A DNA stretch of 64,000 nucleotides from contig OY829659.1 of the NCBI GenBank assembly GCA_963691815.1, positions 8,280,515 to 8,344,514 on the forward strand, written 5' to 3'. Below the pieces are notes generated by a model. That model was given only the letters and a program-made list of their open reading frames with translations. It ran no database searches and was not told the origin of the DNA. Source of the stretch: Echiichthys vipera. Its lineage: Eukaryota > Chordata > Actinopteri > Perciformes > Trachinidae. The translations under genes and the position numbers were made by a program. This document shows, piece by piece, positions 22,540 through 35,950 of this stretch; positions within the stretch are counted from its first letter, which is position 1, and each line of letters begins with the position of its first letter.

Positions 22540-22740
22540 TCTGTTTTATCAGTTTTTGGTCTCTACCACCTCTTTAGAACAATATCTGGCTGTTCAATGC
22601 TCCAATGTGTTCACCAGCTAGTTTCTAACTGTGACTGTCTCCCATTTTAAGGTAGTGTACAGTGGATTTTTATACATTTTCTCCTGAGAGTGGCTGCTTG
22701 CTGTGGTCAAAAACAACCCTATGATAGCAATCAGTTTTGC
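22540..22740 (+). repeat. Dispersed teleost repeat fragment, unclassified
   Basis: The ordered words accacctctttagaacaata, tggctgttcaatgctcc, gtgttcaccagctagtt and acagtggatttttatacatt match a repeat I recall from many fish loci. No reading frame. Class unknown. Confidence 0.4.
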
Positions 22741-22889
22741 TTCTTGTGTGTTTGTGAAGCCTGTCCTCCTTCCAGGTTACACAGTGGAGAGCAGCTCATG
22801 TGGATCCGGCTGTTGCTGTTAGGTGACACCTAGGAGCTGCTTGACATCCTCCTAGAATAATATGTTCACATTGTATGTCATATTGTCAT

Positions 22890-23132
22890 ATGGATTGTCT
22901 ATTCTGTACACACAACATCTATCGCACATCTGTCCGTCCTGGGAGTGGGATCCCTCCTCAGTTGCTCTACTTGAGGCGTCTTCTATTTTTCCCTGTTAAA
23001 GAAGTTTGTTTACGGGAGTTTTTTCCTTATCTGAAGTGTGGGTAGAAAAGGACAGAGGGTGTAGTATGCTGTACAGATTGTAAAAGCCTCCTGAGGCAAA
23101 TTCGTGATTCATAATATCGGGCTATATAAACA
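22890..23132 (+). mobile_element. LINE 3' UTR fragment
   Basis: This reads as the 3' UTR of an L2-like fish element: gtgggatccctcctcagttg, gggagttttttccttatctg, aaggacagagggtgta, gctgtacagattgtaaaagc, then a tail 'gggctatataaacaaac'. The GCTATATAA tail is shared with the LINE at 8118 and the SINE at 27528. No ORF part is retained. Confidence 0.6.
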
Positions 23133-23223
23133 AACAACCCCTTCTGATCTGATTTGTCAGGACCCTTTGGCATCACTTGTCAACTCACTGGGTAGCCCTG
23201 GGCATAGAACGGTGACACTGCAC

Positions 23224-23320
23224 CAAACTACGTGGTTAGGTTCAGGAAATAACACCACTTTGTTATGGTTAGTAAAAGATTGTGGGTTTGCTAAAATAAG
23301 TATATTTGTAACAGAACTGC
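23224..23320 (+). repeat. Dispersed repeat fragment ('gtggttaggtt' family), plus orientation
   Basis: Contains actacgtggttaggttcagg, aaaagattgtgggtttgcta and aaataagtatatttgtaaca. The minus-strand copy at about 59620-60000 carries the complementary words (tttaaccaagt, aaatcatgatcctttcctaa, acacacatacttagtttaac). Class unknown. Confidence 0.4.
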
Positions 23321-23559
23321 AGCGCCAGAGACACATTGGACATAACAGGGACACAAACTACATTCTACGGGATGAAATTCCATCGTTTATCTGACCCACC
23401 CACCACTCAGACCTCTCTACAAGGACTTTGTTGTGATTAATCCTGGAGCACTTGCTCTGAGCATCTAATTGTAGAGTTGTATATCATCCTGTCCACTCAT
23501 CGCAGGGCTGTGTTAGAGCTGACTGTAAGGCACAGTTCGTGCACCCGCCACAGACCCCC

Positions 23560-23889
23560 CTCTCCCCGCTCACGCATGTTACAATATTACAGGCACATGT
23601 CTGCCAAGCTAGGCCTACGCTAAACGATGTTAGCAGTTGCTATCTATGAGTAAGTTTACAGCCTACATCCATGTAGCATGCTGGAGGTAGGCTCCATGCT
23701 GTTTAATGATGAGAAAAGACACGGCTGCGTTCACAGGAATCTGGTGCACGCACACTGACAAGCGCTCGTGGAGAGCGCAGAGCTGGCGCGGAGGAGCTCG
23801 GTGATAGTGGGGGAGGGGCGTGAGAGTTGTAAACATTCGAAATTTGATTCGACTCGATCTGCCAGACTTGCTGACTGTAGCTTTAAGTA
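23560..23889 (-). repeat. Repeat fragment ending in the 'acttaaagctnnagt' terminus
   Basis: Read on the minus strand, the block starts with acttaaagctacagtcagca, the same terminal word as the repeat at 6449. It also contains a GC-richer interior (23740-23820) resembling the CpG-bearing core of that repeat class. Only the terminal word is a direct in-window match, so the relationship is tentative. Confidence 0.35.
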
Positions 23890-23899
23890 AAGCCATTAC

Positions 23900-26800
23900 A
23901 TTATAAAAACATAACATTATATTATAAAAAAAAACTTGATTGGAGCCACTTTAAAGTAATGATAGAGTAATGATTGTCAGATATGGTGATGATTCACCTG
24001 TTTCAATCTGCTTCAAGTGAAAACTATAGACATTCCTCCCCTCTCAGCAGTTTTCAGCGTCCCTGCACCTTCACCTGACAATCACTGCACTGAATAAAGG
24101 GCCTACTACAGCACGAAGCGTCTGCTGTCTGCTGCTGCATTGACCTGTATGTCCTTGCTCACTTCCGTCCCTCCCTGCCTGTCTCTGCCTTCACTCTAAG
24201 CCATAATTTCTGCACAGTACTAGCTTGGGTGTGCCCGCAGGCTAGTCTGGTCAATGTTCCCTCTCATATGATGCTCATCAGTGTTCAGGTGTGTTTCTGC
24301 TGCAAACCACCCCAGCCTGGCAATTCTCTGACCTTTCTAGCCTGGCTTTCCCCTCATCAGGCAAAATGGGATCTCATTAATAGTTCATGGTTCCTTCTTG
24401 CACCCTGTTTGTTACATTGATTCACCTTTCTCTTCCTTTTCTTTTCCGGTTCCTCTCATTTTCAGGTAGCTGCCCCAGCACTGTGCACTCATTTAAAGAG
24501 GACCCTTTCTATTAACCCTGGCAGGAGTCTCTCTTCTCTCAAACATACCATCCTTTTCTCGCTCTTTTTTCTGTCCTTCTCTCATTCTATTGCTTTGTCT
24601 GTTTTGCTCTTTTTGTCTTTCTCTCGCCTTACTTACCATCCGTTTCATGTCGTCTTCACCTGACACTTCTAGAATATTCCTCTCTAAGTTTGAGCCTTTT
24701 TTTAAGATCTTTTGCACTCACCTCTCTTTCTGGTTATATTTGAGCAGTCTGAAATCAGGTAATAATGGTAAAACAAAAAAGGAAGCCTTTAGGGCAAGAG
24801 TTTTATGAGGCACAAAAATGGAGTTAGAAAAAGAAGGAAGGGCGGAGGGAAAGAAGGAGGGGTAAGACTGACTCCGGGTTATTGTTTCAGTGCCTCGAGT
24901 ATAATGTAAAGGATGTTGGGAGAGAATGGCAAACAAAAAACCAAGTTGACCGTATAAGTAGGCTGACTTAATGAAAACACAATGTGCTCATCGCTGAAAT
25001 GAAAAATCAAAACTTTATTGTTTGCACAATCTCCCCTTGCTGATGTGAACATTTCAATATGTCTGTATCTCCACAGAGAAAAATAGGTGAAGTGTTTTGA
25101 TACAGAGTCAAATTGAGTTGCAGCAAGGAATAATAGGACAGCCGAAAAAGAGCGTTATTGGTCTCCCACTTTAGAATAGTGATACAAGGACGATGTGCAC
25201 AGATCCTGTGATGCTGAAATCGTAGATTTCCAGACAAGCTGTTCTCCAGTATATTGACTCTGTAATGGCAGGGATATTATAACACTGTTTGAATCTCTGT
25301 GTCTGTCAAAGTACACCGAAACTAGCTGTAATGGATGTAAGCAGCAGAACAGTGAGCTAAATTTCCTTTTTTTTTTTTGCTCTTATCATTTTGACGTGTT
25401 TTAACAGAGAGGACATTAAAGACCGGTAATTATAATTTTAATCTATCATCTTGTCATGTAAATGAATCTGAAGCAAAAACTCTAATTTAGATCACATTCC
25501 CAATACTTAGAACTGACTTTAGATGTCAAATAACCCACACGTTTAAACTTTTTCTAATGAAACCCTTACACATTTCTGTTTCTCATGTTCTAATGGCAAT
25601 GGGATTAGATCTTGAGGATGTTGGGTACTTGCCCAGTCCAGGTGTTTCGCTGCCCTCTGCACTATTTCTGTAACCTTAATTTACCATGAAGAGGTTTTTG
25701 CTGAGCGTGCATCCTTTTTTCAGCTTCGCCCTATTTTACATTCATTCCTTCCCACCTGGGACATTAATTTGACCAAAGACTTGTAGTGTTGGCAACAGAG
25801 CAGCTGCACCCGAATGATTCAACGTTAGGTGTCCTGCTCAAGGATGTCCCGGTATCAAGTAAGGGTCATGTATAGAACAACAAGGAGGGACAGGTGGCAG
25901 TAAGAATTTCAATAGTGCTTTGTTTAATTTTCCAAAACCAAGACTAAAAGGGAATAACTTAGAAGACAGATGGGCAGTTTGTGTGCTTGGATATTTGATC
26001 TTGGAATATTGTATGATAACCACAGGCGCTATTAGCTCTAAGTACACATGATTGGGATTTATCTTGGGACCAGAAAAAACGGAGAAATGTTGATGTTTAT
26101 CCTCTACCTGCGGGTCTACAATGTGATTAGATCTAATGAAAATGTCAACATCTGTTTTTGAGGTTAGTCGTCTCTTACTTAAAGTAAGTCATTATAGTAT
26201 TCCAGCTCTGTGGTCTGTTTGGGGGTTACAGCCACAGGATGTTTTGGAGGAGAAAACACAGAGGCAGAGCTTGGAACTATGGAGAACAACTCACTTCTGC
26301 TCAATGCTTTATGTGAAATGGGCATCCAGCTTATTATCAAGCCTGGAAACAATACTTGACCAGCAGAACTGCACTCTCCTAGTATGCTGCTAAATTAAGC
26401 TGCCAGTACTACAATTGAAAATCATGTTTTCACAGGCAATCTAAGGGGGTTTAGTTGCATTGCACCAAGTCCTAATGGCCAGTCAGAACAATTTTGTTAT
26501 TCAAGCGCTGATCCATCGTCTCCTGCAATTATTAAACAATATCATGTTAACAGTTGGAGTTCCCACATGTGCACAGGTGGAAACTAGGTGAAACTATTAG
26601 TACATGATGATGAAACCAGACTCAGCGTCAGTTCCCAACAGCTTGTACCTCCAGCTCAGTCATGCATTCCAATGAACGCAATAAACAGTGATCGTGTTCT
26701 TGTTGATTGTTGTTTTTTTGCGTGCCGTACAGCCTCATTCTAATTTATAACCCAAGCACCATTCTCATTCTGTAAACATGTACTGAGTCATTAAAGGGCA

Positions 26801-27524
26801 ATGGCAGAAAGGTTTGCACCTGTCTACCTAGCAGGTGGGGTAGATAAGGGAGAAAGTGCTAAGCATGTACATAGACCTGTAATTATCAATAAGAACACAT
26901 AAAATACAGGAAAACCTCACTATATGATTTGGATAATGATGAACTTCATTTTTTTAAATCAGGATTTTGTAGCGCTTACTGTTACTGTTACTGTTCTAAT
27001 AATACAAATTTGCCTTTGATATTCTACAACTGATAAAAAAAACTATTTTTGCTCTGTGGTTAGAGTCACATAAGGTAGCTATTTATATGGTATGGAATAG
27101 ACTACAAGTATTGTTATGTCAAACAGTGGATTTTCTTTTGTTTATCATTTTAACATGGCATTTTTGTCAATTAGACAATGATATTTAGTATTTAATTTTT
27201 CTTTTTGAGAGGTTGTATCAGGCTTGTTAACAGCTAGAAATGATCCTTAGATGTAATATATCAAGGCAGAAAAGACGGGTTTATGGTTATGGTGCCCTGA
27301 AACCATAATGTGTGCTTTATAAATATACAATAATCACACAAATTTATCACAAAAACTGGAAACTATTTCCCATTTAAACCATTATTTTCTTATTACAACC
27401 AGGATCTGTTACAATTTTGATTTGCATTCCTTTCAAGAATGGTGACATACTCACCAACTTAAGCGCTGACATCTGGAAAAGCAAAAATATGGCAGAAGAG
27501 CACTAAATGTATGACCCAAACTGT
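23900..27524. other. Unique noncoding sequence
   Basis: About 3.6 kb without a recognised gene. A pyrimidine-rich interval at 24420-24720 and purine-rich 24775-24870 produce low-complexity frames. A poly-T run is at about 25369-25379 and a few TGTTAC units lie near 26978-26995. Nothing else identified. Confidence 0.5.
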
Positions 27525-27527
27525 CTG

Positions 27528-27812
27528 TTGTTGTGTGGCTCAGGTGATAGAGCGGTTTGATCCCGGCTCTGCCACTTGTGTCGTGGTCATTGTGTCCTTG
27601 AGTACGACACTTCACTGACCTTGCCTCGTGTGAATGTGTGAGATCGCTGTATGTATGAGGTGGAGGTCGGGGAGGCCGTAGACACTGAATGGCAGCCATG
27701 ATTCCGTCAGTCGGCCCCAGGGTGAATGAATGGAACCTGGAACCCTGTAAAGCGTTCTGAGTGCCTTGAAAAGCGCTATATAAATCCAATCCCTTATTAT
27801 TATTGTTGTTGT
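27528..27812 (+). mobile_element. tRNA-derived SINE with LINE-like 3' tail
   Basis: The head keeps RNA polymerase III promoter boxes: A box tggctcaggtg (27536-27546) and B box ggtttgatccc (27554-27564). Only 7 bp separate them, so the tRNA body between has been deleted and this copy is unlikely to be transcribed. The body continues with gtgtccttgagtacgacact, ttgcctcgtgtgaatgtgtg and aatggcagccatgattccgt. The tail gaaaagcgctatataaatcc followed by TTATTATTATTG units is of the L2-LINE type, which explains mobilisation in trans. The layout fits V-SINE-like fish elements. No target-site duplication was found. Confidence 0.8.
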
Positions 27813-29164
<1,352 letters not shown>

Positions 29165-30639
29165 ACTTTGAGACAGTGCTGGGTCAGCGAATAGCATAAG
29201 CTGTGATCCTAAGGTCAGACATAAATATTGTTTCTAATGTTATCAAAATTATATCTATCTATAATATCTGTTAAGGTTAAAGTTGGGGAAAGTGGTCACA
29301 GATCCTGCAGGTCTGTGACCAACACAAACTGGACTTTTCTGCATGAATTCAGATGTGCTACACGCACACGCTGACCTCCACACCCTTGGCAGGGATTCAC
29401 AGCGAAATCAGCCCTGCGTTAAACAATGCTGGGGGTTTGTTGATGGGGGCCTGTTGTGGTACCGGCGAGACAATAAACAAACGACGCCAAAACACTGCCC
29501 AACACTTTGTTATACTCACAGACAGCTGTTGTGTGTTGAAGAGAAGTCAGAGAGCGCAAAGTCAGGTACCCACATCCTGAGCTACTGAAAATATGACCTT
29601 GCTACATCTGTTATTCATAATCTGGTCTTTTTGTTTGTTAAATACAAACTGACGTCATGCTTTACTCACAGGCCGCTACAAGTGCAACAGAGTTCCAACT
29701 GTAAACAAATGGCTCGACCCCAAATATAATTAAATATTGGAACCTACTATCACTAACAAATTGTCTGTTCATACACACATTAGCACTATAAAGCAGTACA
29801 ACCTAATGTAATACAAGTATCTGATGCTGCAATAAAAAGGCAGTTTTATTCAATTATGAGTTACAATGGAATGCAAACAGATGTTGGTGGGTGTTTCTGG
29901 ATCCATTAATGTTGACATGTGAGTGGAAATGAGGCTCGTGCACGTACACCCACCTCCACAATGAGTGAGATTTATAAAACAGAACAAGGCGTCGGTGCAG
30001 GTTTATAAATCTAAACAAAAAAATATGAATGCCTATTTCTTTCTTTGTGTGTATGCAGTTTTAGTCGGGAATCTAAACAGTGTTATGCGTCTGGCCCCTG
30101 GCTGTGATTTGTCCTTAAAGTTGTCAAACTATCGTCCTAAAAAGCATTGTTTTCCAGCGTTTCATAACAGGCTCGAAATCAAATCAACCATTGGTTATGT
30201 GCGCATTGTTTCACTTGATGTTGCCCAAGAAGACTTGCAAATCTCAACAAAAGACACTTGTGTCTAAAAAAACGCATTGACAGGAAAGAGACACCAGCTA
30301 GGGTGGTGCGTCCTGGGCATCAAAGCCACTGTGGTGTCAGGGCTTATCATTTTTTGAGGGGCATTAGGCCAAATTAAGGGGGCATGGCAGTCATGGCCCC
30401 ATATGAGATTCCTGCCCTGCCCCTTGCAGAGGCTGGTGGGAATGTCATTCGTTTTTCATGTTATTGGTCATAAACCAACGTATTAAGGATAGTGCTAGAC
30501 ATTTCAAGGCAACAATAAAGTTATAACAGGTCTTCATGGGGGGAATATGAATGTCCAATTTTATGGCAATCCACCCCAGTTGTCTTTGTCTTTTCCTCTG
30601 TCTGTCTCATCTGCTGTACCCAAGCCCCAACCACAGCGA
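29165..30639. other. Noncoding sequence, no gene seen
   Basis: Contains the 29-bp inverted repeat listed separately. Short CpG-containing frames at 29343-29588 and 29965-30267 have no family features. No RNA gene recognised. Confidence 0.45.
29293..29321. repeat. Perfect 10-bp inverted repeat with 9-bp centre
   Basis: Arms tggtcacaga and tctgtgacca flank tcctgcagg, itself almost self-complementary (cctgcagg). It could form a small hairpin or bind a dimeric factor: the outer tggtca/tgacca words resemble nuclear-receptor half-sites, although the 17-bp gap between them is not a standard spacing. Confidence 0.6.
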
Positions 30640-31117
30640 TTTCCTGGTTGATCCAATATGGAAGTGCAAAAATTGCAGTTCCCCAAGGTTTCAAAATAGA
30701 GCAATTTGTCATTGACCCCAATAGGCTGTTCTCACAGTATAATTAAACCTGTTTAATATTCTAGTCTGTATGTTTAGGTCATATCTCCATGACAACATTG
30801 AGGAGGGTTAATATTTTTGTAACACGCTGTTTTTTATTTTATTGGAGGTAAAAGTTTATGAATAATTAGGGGCGAGGCCTCTTGAGTGACAGCTAGCCGC
30901 TGGTCCTTACCCTTACATCGCCTCAGAGGTGTACGTCAGCCAGACAGACGTATCTCCCTCCCCCCAACGTCACATCAATGCCCCTTTTTGGTAAGAGGAA
31001 ATGAGATGGATTCAAAGTCTGACAACATGGCGATTCCCATAGGCAAGTACGATTTGGCCAAGTTGAGAGAACGGACCTCGAGGTAGAGGCTACGCCCATT
31101 TTTCATACAGTCTAGGG
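30640..31117 (+). repeat. Dispersed teleost repeat, plus copy
   Basis: The order is ccaatatggaagtgcaaaaa, ttgcagttccccaagg, ccatgacaacattgaggagg, aattaggggcgaggcctctt, gagtgacagctagccgctgg, gacaacatggcgattcccat and a final ggctacgcccatttttcata with cagtct. This matches my recollection of a fish repeat with a GC-richer 3' half that ends near 'atacagtctatgg'. A second copy lies inverted at 35665-35950. The 66-codon frame at 30886-31086 is part of this repeat and is not a gene. Confidence 0.5.
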
Positions 31118-31134
31118 CTGTATCACATTTATTT

Positions 31135-31137
<3 letters not shown>

Positions 31138-31175
<38 letters not shown>
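31138..31175 (+). repeat. (CT)n short array
   Basis: Nearly perfect CT dinucleotides with one TT interruption, followed by a few CTAT units. Confidence 0.95.
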
Positions 31176-31316
31176 ATCTATCTGTGCATGTGTGTGTATG
31201 TCCCTCTCTCTCTCTTATCTTGCTGTTTTCTGACAGCAGAACATGGCCCAACCTCATCCCAGCAGGGCCCAATCAATACTAAGTTAATGAGTCACTTTGG
31301 AGGTGAATGAGGATTT

Positions 31317-31499
<183 letters not shown>

Positions 31500-32085
31500 A
31501 TTGGACTTGCAACTACCTTTAACAACACGAGTGTACAGTTGTGCATTTTATGATGTGGTGAACATTAAAAGGACGTTGGGAGAAGTGGTCTGATATTGTG
31601 GATTTATTTACTGGTCCCTAAACTGTCAAGGTAGCCAACAGGTCAGCAAGGTCAGCACAATTTAAGATAGGCTTGTTACTATGTTATTGATTTTACTTTG
31701 AGGACCTCATTTGTCAAAGTGCCGTCTTCACACTACACATAATGGGTCTTGCAGCATCTTTGTGTTTGTCAGAGAGCACACATGTGAATATGTTTTTATT
31801 TATGTGTCTCCCTTTTCATCACTGAGGGAATCTGTGAATCTGGTTTTAATATTTTAAAACTTACTTTAAAATGATGACTTCACAACATTCACATAAGCAA
31901 TAATCTCTATGAACCATTGGTGCTCAAACCTTTTCTCTCAGGTCAACCTTGGGAGGAGGAAAAATGTTCATACTTTAACTTTATTACACGCGAACTGACC
32001 CACAAACCGCCAACTTTATGCATTACAGTAGCACAGTCAGAACTGAGGACAGCGAAAAGGACTGAGACAAGGGCTGAGTGCTGTG

Positions 32086-32088
<3 letters not shown>
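31500..32088. other. Noncoding spacer between two TG arrays
   Basis: Unique AT-rich sequence. No gene or repeat recognised. Confidence 0.5.
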
Positions 32089-32182
<94 letters not shown>

Positions 32183-32199
32183 AGAGAGAGAGAGAGAGA
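32089..32199 (+). repeat. Compound (TG)n-(GA)n microsatellite
   Basis: Perfect TG from 32089 to 32179 (91 bp), then GA from 32182 to 32199. Confidence 0.98.
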
Positions 32200-35100
32200 A
32201 AGTGACGGAGAGATAAAGGAAAGGGCTATTGCGCGCGATGCTTCTGTAACTTGAATTCAGAATCTGTAGGCAATAGGACTAGATTTTTATATCCCTTTCC
32301 GTTATTCAGAGTAGTTCACTACAACTGAGGCTTTGGTTGCATGCAATTAAACAGACCGTGAAGAGAGCAAAAGACGCGGAGATGCAGTCTCGGAACCGAC
32401 TATAATCTGAGTAGGATTAATCTTATTATTGGCTTGTTTATTTGTCTACTAAATTTAAAATGCAGATGTTCAAAATATCATCTGGACCTGGATCTTCTTA
32501 CTAATCAGACTGTAATCCGTGACCAATTTATGTGTTGGGTTAAATTGTCTTCAAATTGAGAGCCAATTTTTGTTGAGATTAAATGAGCAATACATCTGTC
32601 ATATTAGGTGTAGTTTTTAAATAACTTGAATATAAACACTTCATTTCTGCTCTGGTGATCTCCTTCTTGACGCCTTTCACTGAAGTTTTTAAAGCATATT
32701 TGTAGAACAGATTTGTCTTGGGCCCACAGCCACAAACACAGCTGACTTCTCTTCCTAGAGTTTGTCACCTGACAGGTAAACTGAAGCAAAGCCAAAGGTT
32801 CACTAAGGATCATTTCTTTAAAAAAGTCTGTGACACCAGCTGAATGGATAGTTAAATAATGATCTTGGCTTCCAGCCTCACTTGCTGTGGAATTGACTGG
32901 ATGTGTGTAGATGAAACCAGGTGAGGCGTACTGACTTCCACAGGTAATTAATCTCTTCCTGAGGTCTGCAGATTGGATCTCCTTCCTGAAAGTACACAGT
33001 GTTATCAAAGGATAAGTACCGCAGGCAAACACATCCTCTAGTTGAAATACTGATAAAAAATTAGATTGTGTCTATACGGCTCTCACCCCAATGCATAAAA
33101 TTACAGTGTTTCATGACCACATGCACTAACATGCACAGCAAAGCTAACGTGGGTTATTGTTCAAAGTTTGTGGCTCTTATGTTGTGTAAGGTTATCAGGC
33201 TGCTGATATGTGAATGGTCGAGAATTTGACTTTACGCTTGCTCCAGACTAGGCCTAAGATTTACACCCAGTCTTAGCTATATAAAAAAAAAGGATTATCC
33301 TTTATGGTGCAATTGGCATAACTATTAGGTCGGATTTAGAACAGCAAAGTTATGAGACCTGTTGGTGCAACGAGCACCAGATGACTGAAGTACAAGTACT
33401 GCCAAGGGAGACTTTTCTGAACTTATTGTTGAGTTAGCATGTACTCTGAGGTGACCACCACTGGGATGGCCATTAATCCTCATAGCAGTAATGGACTTTC
33501 ATTTTTAAATATCAGTTTTTATTAGTCAGCCTGTGTGTCTTCAGAGAGCTGGAGAGACTCTCTGTTCAGTATGAATTATGAATGAAAAGGAGCCCTGTTA
33601 TAGTGTATGGCTGCTATAGAGGTCATTCAGGAATTGTCTGAAGTGCAGACTCATGAAATCAAGCTGTCTTCAAGACCTTTCAGTGACTATAAAAGAAACC
33701 AAAACTTCATGATGAATGTCTTGCTTAATGGACCATCTGTAGCTTTCTTTCTAAATGGAAGGTCTTCCTGTTTCTTCCTTTATGCTTTCCCCCCTTGAGA
33801 ACAGGATGGAAGGTATGTTTTTATATTACTTTTGTGACGACGTGATGACAAATGTTGTGCACTTTGAGAGGGGTCATAATGCCTCATTAAATGCCTGAAC
33901 ACTCCTCGATCTGGCTGCCAGACAATCACTTGGATTTTATGTGACATGTCTGAAACTTTTGTCAGCTGTCTTGCGGTTTGTGCAGTGTAACTGTAATAGG
34001 CTTGTTTTAATATTGTTGGAGCAGTATTTTACATGTAGTGGCTAATAATGTAGTCTTGACTAAAACTGTGCTGTGGTATAAAGCTGAAATTTGCTGCAGA
34101 ACAGACAAACCATATTGTCTATGTCTACAGACTTTTCTTCTTAATTTCAATACATAGTTGAAATGCACAAAGTCATGGTCATGTTCCCAAATGTACTTTT
34201 ATGCTCATTTTGAGGCATCACATTAGAAAAGCTGTATGGAAATGACAGAATTCGGTAAAACCTGAGGTGGTTTATACGTTTGTTGAAAAAGACTTGATGC
34301 ACTGAATGGGATGTGGAAATGCCTTTGCATAATAAGTTCTAACATTGCGAACATTTAACTCACATGCTTTCCCTGCTCTCATTGTCTTGCTGCGTGCATT
34401 AGAATCATTGCATTTATTTGTTTTTGTCTCTGGACTGCATGAAACATGACCAATACTAGGTGACATGAAAGAACAATTCGAACTTGCCCAATATAAACAA
34501 ATTCCTGAAGACTTCTCCATTTTTTCTCTCGTAGATTGGTTGGAGGCCAAGGCAACTTGTTGTGTTTCCAGTTAGTAACCTTTACTTTTCTACTGTTTAC
34601 ATGCATAGCCTAGTATATTTGCTCAAAACCATTTGATGTAAATGTGCCAAATTCACTTATTTTTTGCAACATTTCAAAAGGTTGCTTGTAATTGACTTAA
34701 TAACTGAAAGAAAAGACAATTATAGTTGAGCACTTTTTTCTTTGAACAAAGTGGTCATTCCATGTTTACGTTCACTGTGAGCACCCATGCCATGGCTACT
34801 CAACTGGGTCAAATCTAGTCAAATGTGAGCATAAAAGTCACAGGTTCTGGCTGTGTGAAAAGGTCTTTTAAAATGCCAGCTTCAAGGAAGGTTACTTATG
34901 TCTTAGGTGAACCAAAGATGCTTTTGTATTTGTTTTCCAGTTAAACTCTTCAGGCATGTATGTATGCTGTAAGGTAAATGCAGAAGTAGAATGATTGAAT
35001 GGAGACAAATACAGTATTTAATTCAGTACACAAAAAGTAATTTTTAAAACTGTAACAGGCACTTAATGAAATCCAACTATTAACCGACCTGCAGCGGTGA

Positions 35101-35664
35101 GTATATGGTACATGAACAAAACTCCAAGAGGTGTCTTTTGTATTCTTCTGCCAGTTTGGAAGCTTGGCATTAAAAGGAAGTGTTGATTTCAGCAAATATA
35201 GTATATGAAAGAGCTTTTTCACCAGCAGGTAAGTCGAGTCAAGTAGTGAGAAAAAAACCAGGGCTCGCAAAGCTGCAGCGAAGCCCAGAGGGAAAAGCAT
35301 GTCAGGCGCCATCTGCACTGCTGAAAGTAAGCTACACTTTGTTACAGTACTTGACTGAGTTTGTAACACAAGTTTGTGAGGCTTCTGCCATGATGAGTTT
35401 AGTAGGCGGGAAAATTAAAGGCTTTTCCTTTAGAGTTTGAGGCTGTGGCTATTTCACTATCACTATTCTACAGTAACATGGACTCGAGCAAAACATGGCA
35501 TTCTCTGTTCATGTTTTAGATATTTGAAACTTTGATCTACATTTCTTCTACTGTATAAAACTATGTCACTGCTGAGCTAAAAATATCCTTAGTTAACCAG
35601 TTATCACCATAGACTTTACAAAATATACAAGTATTCTCTGTGACGTTCACAATAGGTTTCTGAA
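32200..35664. other. Unique noncoding sequence
   Basis: No gene, RNA or mobile element recognised. The longest frame (33032-32604, minus, 142 codons) has no domain resemblance. Two minus frames at 34272-34606 overlap in different phases, as expected of chance frames. Confidence 0.5.
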
Positions 35665-35950
35665 AAGCTATTGTGAAGCTCAATGTCGTGCATAACTTTA
35701 AGCCTTTATATCTTTAAAAGGGGGGATATGTATAAAAATTCACCCACCGTGCAGGTGTCATGAACCAGGAAATAAGAGACCAAAATAGTTTTTTGTACCA
35801 GGCTGTAAAACAGAATACTTTTTCCATAAAGTTGGGTATTTTAAAATGGGGATCTATGGGGCCAGCTTCCAAAGGGCCGATTGAGGAACTGCAGTTTCTG
35901 GCACTCCGCATTGGCTTCATTTTTCAGCCCTGTTGCTTGCCACTTGGTTA
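35665..35950 (-). repeat. Dispersed teleost repeat, minus copy (5' half)
   Basis: Reverse-complemented, this gives aatgaagccaatgcggagtg, aaactgcagttcctcaat, tacagcctggtacaaaaaac, ggttcatgacacctgca and aaggcttaaagttatgca. These correspond in order to the first half of the repeat at 30640-31117 (shared ccaat, tgcagttcc, catgaca words). The GC-rich 3' half is missing. The short plus frames here are repeat-derived. Confidence 0.5.

Noticed and set aside
27536..27564. A and B box sequences suggesting a tRNA gene
   Set aside because: The boxes are too close for a cloverleaf and are followed by a SINE body and LINE-like tail.
30886..31086. 66-codon frame with CpG-rich start, possible small gene
   Set aside because: Lies wholly inside the dispersed repeat at 30640-31117.
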